From assembly GCA_030432565.1 (NCBI GenBank), contig JAUIGV010000001.1, positions 62,001 to 126,000 of the forward strand: a stretch of DNA of 64,000 nucleotides. Reading direction: 5' to 3'. Below the pieces are notes generated by a model. The model made no database searches. It was given only the letters and a program-made list of their open reading frames with translations, and was not told where the DNA came from. Source of the stretch: Verrucomicrobiia bacterium. Its GTDB lineage: Bacteria; Verrucomicrobiota; Verrucomicrobiia; Verrucomicrobiales; Akkermansiaceae. The translations under genes and the position numbers were made by a program. Shown piece after piece: positions 8,051 through 16,652 of this stretch. Positions within the stretch are counted from its first letter, which is position 1, and every line of letters starts with the position of its first letter.

Positions 8051-10372
8051 CTACTGAACCGGCCACTCCAGGTGTTGGTGCAGAAATTTGTAGGTGCCCA
8101 CACCATGGATTGTGTGAGGTCCGACGAACCACTCAATGGTGGTTTGCTTATCGATACCCAGTTTTGCAGCGTAGAGATGCCGCACCTTTGCGAATTCGTA
8201 GGCCACTGTTTCGTCCGGGGCCACGCCATCAAAGTGTCCCCGCTCCACCATGAATGGGCGCGGACAGATCAGAGCCGCCATTTCGTAGTAATTGAAGGTG
8301 TTTCCCAAGTTGAACTCGAAGATTTCGTATTCACCTTTGTTGGCGTAGCTATAGCGCAGGGACCGGGAATCAGTCGCGGAATTTTTCCAGATCCATTCGT
8401 TAAAATCGGCCGAGCAGATTGAAAGGCAATAGCGCTCCACCAGCGGGGGAATCCGCATCGCGGATTTGCCTCCGTAGCTCAGTCCGTAAAATGCAATTCG
8501 CTCCTGATCAACGAAAGGCAGCCCGGCCAGCCAGTTCGTGATCTGCCGGTGTTGCGGCACCATGATCGAAAACAAGGTGCAGCCCAGGGTATTCGCCTTG
8601 AATTGCAGGATCCGAAAACGGTCATGCCCAATGTAGATGTTTTGCGGAGCAAAGGTGACGAAGCCCCGTTCCGCAAGGCGTGTCGCAAAGGCCTTGTAGT
8701 AATGATGATCCTGCTCTCCCACCGTCGACTGTGGCCGCCCCTCCAGGCCATGCTGGCAAACCACCACCGGCCGACGTTCACTCCCGTCGAGTTTCAGATC
8801 CTTGGGGATCGTCAGGATCCCGTAGGCAAACACTCCCTCGTGCACGTCGAGCACGACTTCAAAACTGCGGGTCTTTTCTCCCTCTTGAAACGCCCGTGAT
8901 CGCGGTCTCGGGCTGGATCGCTTCTGCAGCTTCGCGAATTCGCCGATTACGTCCCGGCTGAAAGACGCGCGCAGTGGCCTCGTACTCTCAGTAAATTTTT
9001 CCGGACTTTCAAAATTTAATCCCTTGATGAATTCGTCCCGCAAGCGTTTCGAATCGGTCAGGGCCCATTGATTGTGCCGCTCAAGGGCAGCCACCAATTC
9101 GTCGTGCCGCCGCGCTATCGTTTGCTTGGTTCGGACCGGCGGCACGGGAACAACCCCATCATCCCACGTCGGCGTCCCGGCCGGTGGATCCGGGACCTTG
9201 ATTCCGATTTTCGCAAGAAGCGATCGCCAGCTTTCATTGTTCACCGCTTGCTCCGTTCCCAGCAATGTGGCCTCCCACTTTGGCGTCTTAATCCGCGCAA
9301 GTTCACCACGGACCGCATCAAGCGATGGTTCCAGCAATCTACCCGGTTTCCCATGTTTGGCGGCTCCTCTCGCAAGTCGTTCCGGCACTCCGTCAACATC
9401 AAGGCGGAAGCCATACCTGGGGTAGTGACCAACCTCCACGACCAGAGAGCGCGGCGCAATCAAGGACGCAATGCCAGCGTCGGAATGTCCGTCCAAAAGA
9501 CCGAAGACGGTTCGGTCAGCAGGTTCATCCCACACCCGGTCCCTCGGTCCGAAGTAGCCGCTCACAAGGGTGCCATCAATTCGTTCGTCAAGAGCCGTCG
9601 CGTAGAGCGCCACCCGTCCGCCTTCGCCCCAACCCACCACCGCAGTCCGGGCACTCGGTCCGCCCTCGGCCGAATTGAAACAATCAACTCCCGCCAAGAC
9701 CATCTGCACTTCGTAACCTGCCAGAGTTCTCCCCATTTCCCATGCCGGACGATGCAGCCATTCCCGGGTCGACATTCCATGGCGTTCTCCGGATCGTTCG
9801 ATCAAGACCGGAACCAATACCCGGCAGCCATTCATTGCCATGCGCCCTGCAAAGGGCGTTGTCCGACCCTCATTACTGAATGGTGCCAACCCGCAAATCT
9901 CCTCCGGTGGCTGTCCCGCGTCTGGAAGCGCGATGATATCAGCGCGCGGTTGACCTTCATTGGGCTCAAGCAACAAGCCCACCGCATCCAGCTCACCAAA
10001 TGCCCGCCAACGCACCTGCCGGATGGTGTATCCACGCCCGTGCCCCACCGGTCCTTTGCGTCGGGCCGAGTAGACGAAGGCATTGTCGGCCGGCCGGGCG
10101 TCCATAGTCAGCCCAAGCTTGCGCGCCAGTTCTTCCCTCGTCCCTCCCAGGTCGGTTCCCGCCTCACGGTTCGCCTTGATTTCGCCATCGAGCCAGCGGT
10201 CGATTTCATCCACCATCCGAACCGCCAGGTCGCCTTTCCAGTCCAGCATCTCCGTTCCAGGCAAGAGACTCGTATCGGTGGCCGCCTTCAACATTGGCCA
10301 GGGTTGCTGCTCCCGGGCGTCAACCATCATCGGAAGCAACCCAGCCATAATCACCACCACGATTTGTTTCAT
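8051..10372 (-). CDS. Secreted tandem alpha/beta-hydrolase (acetyl-xylan-esterase/dienelactone-hydrolase-like)
   Basis: 773 residues with a signal peptide (MKQIVVVIMAGLLPMMVDA). Two hydrolase-like halves can be seen. In the N-terminal half (about 95-330) the nucleophile elbow position reads VVGWGEGGR, with Glu where Ser would be expected. The C-terminal half (about 480-760) has a normal elbow, FYGLSYGGKS, in a context (RRPVVVCQHGLEG, GFVTFAPQN, CPRPFMVERG) typical of large PVC esterases; a late HTIHG supplies a candidate catalytic histidine. Only the C-terminal half is likely to be active, perhaps on acetylated or feruloylated polysaccharide. It is divergent from the DUF1592 operon, with a 358-nt gap. 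Confidence 0.75.
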   Translation of the reverse strand: MKQIVVVIMAGLLPMMVDAREQQPWPMLKAATDTSLLPGTEMLDWKGDLAVRMVDEIDRWLDGEIKANREAGTDLGGTREELARKLGLTMDARPADNAFVYSARRKGPVGHGRGYTIRQVRWRAFGELDAVGLLLEPNEGQPRADIIALPDAGQPPEEICGLAPFSNEGRTTPFAGRMAMNGCRVLVPVLIERSGERHGMSTREWLHRPAWEMGRTLAGYEVQMVLAGVDCFNSAEGGPSARTAVVGWGEGGRVALYATALDERIDGTLVSGYFGPRDRVWDEPADRTVFGLLDGHSDAGIASLIAPRSLVVEVGHYPRYGFRLDVDGVPERLARGAAKHGKPGRLLEPSLDAVRGELARIKTPKWEATLLGTEQAVNNESWRSLLAKIGIKVPDPPAGTPTWDDGVVPVPPVRTKQTIARRHDELVAALERHNQWALTDSKRLRDEFIKGLNFESPEKFTESTRPLRASFSRDVIGEFAKLQKRSSPRPRSRAFQEGEKTRSFEVVLDVHEGVFAYGILTIPKDLKLDGSERRPVVVCQHGLEGRPQSTVGEQDHHYYKAFATRLAERGFVTFAPQNIYIGHDRFRILQFKANTLGCTLFSIMVPQHRQITNWLAGLPFVDQERIAFYGLSYGGKSAMRIPPLVERYCLSICSADFNEWIWKNSATDSRSLRYSYANKGEYEIFEFNLGNTFNYYEMAALICPRPFMVERGHFDGVAPDETVAYEFAKVRHLYAAKLGIDKQTTIEWFVGPHTIHGVGTYKFLHQHLEWPVQ

Positions 10373-10730
10373 TGAGCCAGCCTAGTGAAGATCCGATTGG
10401 CGCGCGAGCAGAGAGATCCTCTCTTATCAAACTGGTTGTTTGTGTGCTGCCAAGAGTCTCGGGTTAGAAATCCTGGCAGATATTTCGTGAAGAGTGGCTG
10501 CAAAGGGGAGGGCTGACTTTGTTGCGCCGATAGACATTAAAGAATTTCCCGGCTCGTAAAGAGCCGGATTCTTTGGTTTGTCAGAAAGAAATCCACTCTT
10601 GCTTCCTTACTGGTGCAGAGCCTAATCCTCAACCGTCCAAATTCCGCATCCCTTGAGTTCCTTATTTTCACTTGCTCCCGGCAATCCGGGGTTATTCCCG
10701 AATGGCGGCGGTCGTGGTATTTTGAGAGCG
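10373..10730. other. Divergent intergenic region
   Basis: 358 nt between the start of the esterase (minus) and the start of the DUF1592 gene (plus). It must hold both promoters, but I could not pick convincing -35/-10 pairs. It contains one strong hairpin at 10539-10574, listed separately. The open frame from 10653 is only an upstream in-frame extension of the next gene. Confidence 0.5.
10539..10574. promoter_or_regulatory. Strong leader hairpin
   Basis: AAAGAAT, three unpaired bases, CCGGCTC, loop GTAAA, GAGCCGG, ATTCTTT: 14 paired positions with a bulge. It has the A-rich/GC/T-rich form of a bidirectional intrinsic terminator, but lies between two genes transcribed away from each other. 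About 157 nt before the ATG at 10731, it could be a leader attenuator or the end of an unseen short transcript. Confidence 0.5.
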
Positions 10731-13316
10731 ATGCGTTATGGAGCTTGCGTTGCATTGGGCGGCGTTTTCGGCTACCTGCCTTTCCAGGCGGCTTCTGCCG
10801 CGGAGGACGCCGGTGGAAGTCTTCTTGGAATTCCTCCGGGAGCAGAGGGGCACAAGTCGCATGTGAAGGTGTTTTTCGACACCTACTGCATCAAGTGTCA
10901 TGGCCCTGACAAAAGCAAAGGGAAGCTCACGCTCCATACTCTCGATGGTGACCTCTCCTCGGGTCAGGGGCTGGAGCGTTGGGAGGATATTCTTGATGTT
11001 CTCGAGTTTGGTGAAATGCCGCCGGAGGACGAAAAGCAGCCGAAGGGTGTCGAGGTGCAGGCGATCGTGCAGTGGATTGATTCCGGATTACGCGACTACG
11101 TTGAGAAAGCCAACAAAGAGGCTCAAGTGCCCACCGCCCGGCGTCTCACCAATTTCGAATACCAGAACACGATGCGGGACCTTCTCGGCTTTGAGTTGGA
11201 TCTCAAGACCGCGCTGCCGGAGGATCCCAAAAAGCCCTACCATTTTAACAACACCTCCGAGTTCATGCTGCTCGGACCCGAACAGGTGGATCGCTACCTG
11301 GAGAACGCCCGTCGTGCGATGGCCAGCGCGATCGTCGACGCCGGAAAGCCGGAGGTCCACCGTCAGAAATGGACCTTCGAGCCCAGAGGGCCGGCCTTCG
11401 CCGGAGAACAACCGGACGAGGTGGGGGTTTATCCCGGCGGGCGCAGAACGATCTCCGCAGGAGTCACGCTGAACAAATGGCCGGAGACCGGAGAATACCG
11501 GATCAAAATCAAGGCCGCTGCGATTCTTCCACCGGGCTACGACGAGGTGCCTTTGAGAATCGTGATGGGATCGGCTCTCAAGAGCGATGCCGGAACCGGC
11601 GATTACGCTCCGGTCGGAACCGTTTATTTAAAGAACGATGTCGACAACTTGCAAGAGTTTGAGTTTCGCGGGCGCATCGAGAATCATCCGGTGCAGGTCG
11701 GGCAGGTGACAAAGAGGGGAGTCGGCCCTACGACCATGCAAATCTATCCCCAGAACCTTTTCGACAACGGGCAGTTGAACGACCACCGGGCAAACCACTT
11801 CGACCGATCCTGGAACTTCGACGTCCCGCGTGCGGTGGTGCGCTCGATCGAGTTCGAGGGGCCGGTCACCGATACTTGGCCGCCCGAGCATCATACCTGC
11901 ATTCTTTTTGATTCTCCGCTCCGTGAAAGTGATCCAAAGGCTTACGTCCGGGCGGTCCTGGAGCGATTCATGACCCGGGCGTTTCGTCGTCCGGTTAATC
12001 CGGATGAGTTGGCTCGTTTTGAAAGGCTCTATCAGATGCTTGAGCCGGGGTTTGGGACGCTTGAAGCGACCATGCGTGAGACACTTTCCATGGTCTTAAT
12101 CTCACCGCAGTTTCTTTATCATACCGATGCTGGAAACGGCGTCACGACATCGGGATACGAACTGGCCTCAAGGCTTTCCTATTTCCTCTGGGGAACCATG
12201 CCTGACGAGGAACTCCTGACTTTGGCCGCGAAAGGCAAACTCCAGGATCCATCAATGGTCGCGGCGCAGACCCGAAGGCTTCTGGCTGACGCGAGGTCGC
12301 GGGACTTTGTCGACAACTTCACCACACAGTGGTTGAGCATTGAGAAAATGAAGGCGGTCAATATCAACCGCAAGCTCTTCCCGCGGTTTCTATTTACCGT
12401 TCCCAACGGGGAAAGGGCCGGGCAGGAAGTTCTCTTCCGCCCGACAATCCGGGATTACATGCATGACGAAACGGTGGGGTTCGTGGCCGAGTTGATTAAG
12501 AGAAATGCAAGTGTTTCAAACTTCGTCCACTCCGATTTCGCTTACCTCAACGAACCGCTCGCGGCTCATTACGGAGTGGAAGGCGTGAAAGGTCTGAGAC
12601 TGCGGCCGGTTGCCATCAAACCCGAAAATCGTTTGGGTGGTTTGATGACTCACGGCTCCGTTCTCGTGGCGAATGGAACCGGCTCCGCCCCGCACCCGAT
12701 TTACCGGGCGGTTTGGCTGCGCGAGGCGATTCTCGGAGACGAGGTCAAGCCACCGCCGGCGGAGGTTCCCGCCCTTTCGGATTCGGCCGGAGATTCCGCG
12801 GACACGGCTGTCACGATCAAGGATTTGCTCGCGCAACATCGTCAGCAGGAAAGCTGTAACGACTGTCATGTCAGACTCGATCCATGGGGTATTCCTTTCG
12901 AAGAATACAACGCGATCGGCCAGTTCCAGACCAAGATTCCACGACCCGGAGCCAGCGTGCCAAAATACAATGCGAAGGCCGACAAGACTTTTGAGGCTTA
13001 TCAGGAACGCTTGAAGAAAATCAATACCGTTCAGGTCGAAGCCCGGGCCCGTGTTCCCAATGGTCCCGAGGTCGATGGAATGGCCGACTTGAAAAAATAC
13101 CTTCTGAAGGATCGCGTGGAGGATGTTGCCGAGAATATCATTCGGCGTCTTCTCAGCTACGGAATCGGTCGCTCGCTGACGTATCGCGATCGATTTGTCG
13201 TTGGGGAACTGCTGAAGAAGGCGAAAGACGACGATTTCGCACTCCAGGACATGATTGTCTCGATCTGTATCAGTGATACCTTCCTGAAGTCACCCCAAAC
13301 CACGGAAAAACAATGA
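10731..13316 (+). CDS. DUF1587/DUF1592/DUF1588/DUF1585 c-type cytochrome
   Basis: About 861 residues, exported. I choose ATG at 10731 (GAGAG about 6 nt upstream, followed by a signal peptide ending AASA-AED) over the open-frame start 26 codons earlier. Order: heme motif CIKCHG at the N-terminus; DUF1587 (RRLTNFEYQNTMRDLLGF); DUF1595-like FMTRAFRRPV; DUF1592 (ASRLSYFLWGTMPDEEL); DUF1588 with second CNDCH and DPWGIPFEEYNAIG; DUF1585 (RRLLSYGIGRSLTYRDR). These proteins are abundant in Planctomycetes and Verrucomicrobia and are presumed periplasmic redox proteins linked to polymer degradation; their substrate is unknown. Overlaps the DUF1552 gene by 4 nt (ATGA), so translation is coupled. Confidence 0.9.
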   Translation: MRYGACVALGGVFGYLPFQAASAAEDAGGSLLGIPPGAEGHKSHVKVFFDTYCIKCHGPDKSKGKLTLHTLDGDLSSGQGLERWEDILDVLEFGEMPPEDEKQPKGVEVQAIVQWIDSGLRDYVEKANKEAQVPTARRLTNFEYQNTMRDLLGFELDLKTALPEDPKKPYHFNNTSEFMLLGPEQVDRYLENARRAMASAIVDAGKPEVHRQKWTFEPRGPAFAGEQPDEVGVYPGGRRTISAGVTLNKWPETGEYRIKIKAAAILPPGYDEVPLRIVMGSALKSDAGTGDYAPVGTVYLKNDVDNLQEFEFRGRIENHPVQVGQVTKRGVGPTTMQIYPQNLFDNGQLNDHRANHFDRSWNFDVPRAVVRSIEFEGPVTDTWPPEHHTCILFDSPLRESDPKAYVRAVLERFMTRAFRRPVNPDELARFERLYQMLEPGFGTLEATMRETLSMVLISPQFLYHTDAGNGVTTSGYELASRLSYFLWGTMPDEELLTLAAKGKLQDPSMVAAQTRRLLADARSRDFVDNFTTQWLSIEKMKAVNINRKLFPRFLFTVPNGERAGQEVLFRPTIRDYMHDETVGFVAELIKRNASVSNFVHSDFAYLNEPLAAHYGVEGVKGLRLRPVAIKPENRLGGLMTHGSVLVANGTGSAPHPIYRAVWLREAILGDEVKPPPAEVPALSDSAGDSADTAVTIKDLLAQHRQQESCNDCHVRLDPWGIPFEEYNAIGQFQTKIPRPGASVPKYNAKADKTFEAYQERLKKINTVQVEARARVPNGPEVDGMADLKKYLLKDRVEDVAENIIRRLLSYGIGRSLTYRDRFVVGELLKKAKDDDFALQDMIVSICISDTFLKSPQTTEKQ

Positions 13317-14656
13317 GTAAAAAATCATGGCATCTCAGCAGGCGGGAAGTCTTGCGCGGAGGAGGCATCACCCTTGCCCTGCCGTTTCTAAACAGCATGA
13401 GCCTCGCGGCCGGGATCACCGGTGCGGGCCGTCCGAAGCGCATGATTGTCAGTTACATCGCCTACGGGGTTTACGATCCGTCAACAAAGGACGGCAAGGT
13501 TCACGAGTGGAGTTGGTATCCAAGGCACGATTCCGGCCCCCTGACCTTTAAAAATTCCACCGCGCCTTTCCAGTCGCTTGAAAAATACATCACCTACTTC
13601 CGTGGTTTGGATCACGCGGGCGGTTACGGTTTGGGCGGTCACAGCAGTGGCGATGTTTTCGCGACCGGTGCGGACATGTCCGGTCCCGAGAAGACCAACA
13701 ATATCTCAATTGACCAGTTGGCGGCCAAAACCAACGGCCACAAGACCCGTTACGGATCTCTGGTAATGGGCACGGAAGGTGGGACGGGATCCTACGGAAT
13801 GAGCAAAACCCTCTCACACTATGGCCCCGGACGCCCGATTCCTTCCCTGCATCGCCCGCAGGACATTTTTAACCGGTTTTTCAACCCGTACGGGAACCGC
13901 TCCGTCAAGGATGTCCGCTCCGACCTCAAACGTGAGGCGAGCGTGCTGGACCTGATGATGGAAAATTACAAGTCACTCCATGGGAAACTCGATGCAGAGG
14001 ACCGTCAGAAAATGGACGAGTATCTGGAATCCGTCCGATCTCTTGAGCAACGTGTCGAGAGAACCAGCGAATGGACTCACAAGCCGCTCCCGAAGGTCGA
14101 TGCCAAGGGCCTGAATCTGGATGTCGGTTACACGGAGCCGACGGAATACATCGGGTGCATGTATGATCTTCTTTTCCTGGCTTTGCAGACCGACTCAACC
14201 CGCTTCGCGACCTTCATGACTGAAAGCGAACATTCGACCGGGAATATGGTTGGGAACTTCGCCAACCAGGTGCTTGGCTACACCGGAGCAACTCACGACA
14301 TCGCTCATAAACGTCCTGACGATTTTTCGGGTCAGTGGGAGGTTTGGCGCGCGGAGCGACATGCAAATTTTCTGAAGCGTCTGCGTGACACGCCGGAAGG
14401 CGACGGCAACATGCTGGACAACACGGTCGTTCTCTGGGGGTCGGCACACCCCCACGGTTCGCATGGCACCAAGGATTATCCGATTCAAATTGCCGGCGGC
14501 AACAAGCTCGGCCTGAAGCATGGCTTCCTGCATAACTACGAAGGGGATCGGAAAAAGCCCCTCGCCAACCTCTTCCTGACGATGCTCAATGCGGTTGACG
14601 TTCCGGTTGACCGCTTTGCGGATAGCACCGGCGAACTTACCGATATTTTGGCGTGA
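13313..14656 (+). CDS. DUF1552 protein, Tat-type signal
   Basis: 447 residues. Begins with a twin-arginine-like leader (LSRREVLRGGG, then a short hydrophobic run LALPFLNSM), so probably exported folded. Body motifs AYGVYDP, TYFRGLDHAGGYGLGGH, SIDQLAAK, GDGNMLDNTVVLWGS and a late HGFLHNYEG match the DUF1552 family (alkaline-phosphatase-like fold is suspected for related DUF1501 proteins). DUF1552 genes normally follow a DUF1592 cytochrome, as here and again at 57281-61112, so the two probably form one periplasmic complex. Function is unknown. Overlaps both neighbours by 4 nt. Confidence 0.88.
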   Translation: MSKKSWHLSRREVLRGGGITLALPFLNSMSLAAGITGAGRPKRMIVSYIAYGVYDPSTKDGKVHEWSWYPRHDSGPLTFKNSTAPFQSLEKYITYFRGLDHAGGYGLGGHSSGDVFATGADMSGPEKTNNISIDQLAAKTNGHKTRYGSLVMGTEGGTGSYGMSKTLSHYGPGRPIPSLHRPQDIFNRFFNPYGNRSVKDVRSDLKREASVLDLMMENYKSLHGKLDAEDRQKMDEYLESVRSLEQRVERTSEWTHKPLPKVDAKGLNLDVGYTEPTEYIGCMYDLLFLALQTDSTRFATFMTESEHSTGNMVGNFANQVLGYTGATHDIAHKRPDDFSGQWEVWRAERHANFLKRLRDTPEGDGNMLDNTVVLWGSAHPHGSHGTKDYPIQIAGGNKLGLKHGFLHNYEGDRKKPLANLFLTMLNAVDVPVDRFADSTGELTDILA

Positions 14657-15345
14657 ATGCTTTTGCCCGAATTCTCTCCATCCTTGGCGGAACTCTGCTG
14701 GCTTTGCTTTCCACCGTTCATGCTGCGGAGAAGAAGGTTCTCTTTTTGGGTGGACCGGTTCAGCAGGCGATCGTGAAAGCCGCGGCAAAAGAATTGCAGG
14801 GCCAGGTTCAAATCAAGTCAGCCGGGTTTACGGCAAACGACAGTGGTTCCGCGCTGGCGAACCTCGATAAGCTGATCGGTGATGAGAAATGGGACCTCAT
14901 TTACTTCAACTTCGGCATCGGGGATCTCTTTTACAAAGATCCCAAAACCCGTGAGATCCGCGCGATGAGTAAGAACTCGGGCGGGGTGCGCGTCTCGACT
15001 CCAGAGCAGTATGAAAAGAACCTCGACCTGCTTGTCCAACGCCTGAAGAAAACCGGTGCCAGGCTTCTCTGGGGGAGCACTACTCCTTTGGTAACGGTTG
15101 ATTTTTTTCCCAGCTTTAAAGGGAACCTATTCGAAGCCAATTCCGAGGTCGGATACAACGAGATCGCCTCGAAGGTCATGAAGCGACACGGAGTCCCGGT
15201 CGTGGATCTTCATGCTTATGTCATGAAGTATTTCAAGAAAGACGAGAAACATCCTGCTTACTCAAAGTACGATCAGGAAATGGCAAAGAAGGGACACCCG
15301 CTTCACGAACCACTCGTCACCGCTATCATGGCGTCCCTGCGGTAA
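14653..15345 (+). CDS. SGNH/GDSL-like protein lacking the catalytic serine
   Basis: 230 residues from a GTG overlapping the previous stop (GTGA). Signal peptide LGGTLLALLSTVHA. The fold looks like the SGNH group of PVC bacteria: KVLFLGGPV at block I, IYFNFGIGDL at block II/III, ARLLWGSTTP, and a terminal GHPLHEPLVTAI that would hold the block V histidine. At block I, active relatives have G-D-S; here it is G-G-P, so the nucleophile serine is absent. It is likely a non-enzymatic binding protein or works by another chemistry. Third gene of the DUF1592/DUF1552 operon; the insertion sequence begins 23 nt after its stop. Confidence 0.7.
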   Translation: MNAFARILSILGGTLLALLSTVHAAEKKVLFLGGPVQQAIVKAAAKELQGQVQIKSAGFTANDSGSALANLDKLIGDEKWDLIYFNFGIGDLFYKDPKTREIRAMSKNSGGVRVSTPEQYEKNLDLLVQRLKKTGARLLWGSTTPLVTVDFFPSFKGNLFEANSEVGYNEIASKVMKRHGVPVVDLHAYVMKYFKKDEKHPAYSKYDQEMAKKGHPLHEPLVTAIMASLR

Positions 15346-15368
15346 CCCCGGCAACAGTCCGGTCGTTA

Positions 15369-15393
15369 GACCATTTGCCAAAAGCGTGTGCGT
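15369..15393 (+). repeat. IS630 left terminal inverted repeat
   Basis: Begins GACCATTTGCCAAAAG; pairs with the right end with one mismatch in the first 16 bases. Preceded by TA. Confidence 0.88.
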
Positions 15394-15401
15394 AAAAAAG
15401 T

Positions 15402-16490
15402 GAATTTCAATCTGTACTTATTCACGTCAGATCGGAAGATGCGGAATCGAACGTCCTCGTCAGCTTCCCAATCCTGAAAATTGCACCCTCGAAGAGCTGC
15501 GTGTTGCGATAGATTGCTGCCCTGATCAAAAAGCCCAGCGACGTCTCAACGCCATTCATCTCTTGCTCTGTGGTGGTAGCTTTGAACTCACCATGCAGCA
15601 CTCCGCTGTTTCAGAGCTCTGCCTCCATCTTTGGATCAAACGCTTCAATGAAAGTAGTATTGACGGCATTACCTACCGCCCGAAATCCGGTCGTCCCCGC
15701 GTCATGCCACCCAGCGAGGTGAGTGAAAAAATCCTACCTGTGATCAACGATCCCAAGTCTGCCGGGCGACACCACTGGACTGCGGTGGGACTCTGCGGAT
15801 GGCTTAGGGAGCAGCAAGGCCTTGAAATCAATTACCGGTCTCTCGTGCGCTATCTCCACGAACATCAATACGCCCGCCGCATCCCAAGGCCCGTTCCCGA
15901 ACCACCTGACAAGGAGCGTTGGAAGCAAGAACGTGAAGAGTTTGTTCCGCAAATCCTAACGCTATTGGAAGATCCCAACGCGGAGGTTTTCTTTGGAGAT
16001 GAAGCCGGCTTTGAAGGTGACCCGCGTCCCAGACAGCGGTGGATCAAGTGAGGGAGTCGGCCAACCCAAGGATACTACGGTGGTCACGTTCGCCAAAATG
16101 TCATTAGAGCGGTGAGCCCGGCCACTGGTCAACTGGTGAGCCTCATCGTCCCGCATTGTGACACCGAGATCTTTCAAGCCTTTCTCGACACGATGGCCAA
16201 AGAGGTTCCAAAGCAGAAAGGAAAACGGCTCTGTCTTGTGCTCGATAATGCGAGCTGGCATACGACCAAACGACTGGAGTGGCACCACATTGAAAGCGTA
16301 ATTTTTGCATCCCTACAGTCCGGACTTCAATCCCATCGAAAGGCTCTGGCAATACCTGAAGGGTCAAGGGATGGCCGGTTTTCTAAGCAATCAAGGAGAG
16401 GAACTCAGCGACAAGCCGTGTGACTCGATTCGAGACCTTCTGGATGACCCGACATTGATCAGGTCCGTTTCCAATCTTCCGACATTTTAG
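15402..16490 (+). pseudogene. IS630-family transposase, broken
   Basis: Reading frame open from about 15402 (no clear ATG) with helix-turn-helix-like GRPRVMPPSEVSEKIL, a winged linker, then the DDE domain: first Asp in VFFGDEAGFEGDP, second in CLVLDNASWHT, third acidic residue in HPYSPDFNPIERLWQYL. The DDE triad is thus recognisable. A TGA at 16049-16051 (WIK-stop-GSRPTQ) interrupts it; CGA to TGA is a likely origin. A second lesion is in a T-run at 16302-16306: one T too many shifts the frame, and removing it joins ESVI to LHPYSPDFNPIERLW. Two lesions make it inactive. Confidence 0.9.
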
Positions 16491-16515
16491 ACGCAACTTC
16501 TTTTGGCAAACGGTC
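16491..16515 (-). repeat. IS630 right terminal inverted repeat
   Basis: Reverse complement begins GACCGTTTGCCAAAAG. Followed by TA at 16516-16517. The transposase stop (16488-16490) lies immediately inside it. Confidence 0.88.
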
Positions 16516-16652
16516 TATACCGCTCGCTTATGACAGCCGCGGCCACGCGGCCTCCGGTGTTTCGTTCAGCAGCACCGACATCGATAACTCGAATACGACT
16601 CCGGAAGATCTTGAAGCTGCCCTTGCATATTCTTAAACCGGACACCGGCGGA

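Larger units (their letters stand above)
15369..16515 (+). mobile_element. IS630-family insertion sequence, inactive
   Basis: 1147 bp bounded by imperfect terminal inverted repeats (20 of 25 identical by my count) and flanked on both sides by TA (15367-15368 and 16516-16517), the TA target duplication typical of IS630/Tc1-mariner elements. It carries one transposase gene with a nonsense codon and a frameshift. It sits between the SGNH gene and the 3' end of the CotH protein gene and interrupts no recognisable gene. Confidence 0.9.

Noticed and set aside
10653-10730. N-terminal extension of the first DUF1592 protein
   Set aside because: The signal peptide and ribosome site fit ATG 10731; the extension has no export-signal features.
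16049-16051. In-frame TGA in the IS630 transposase as a second selenocysteine site
   Set aside because: It falls in WIK-stop-GSRP where the family has no catalytic Cys, and the gene has a second lesion; a simple nonsense mutation explains it.
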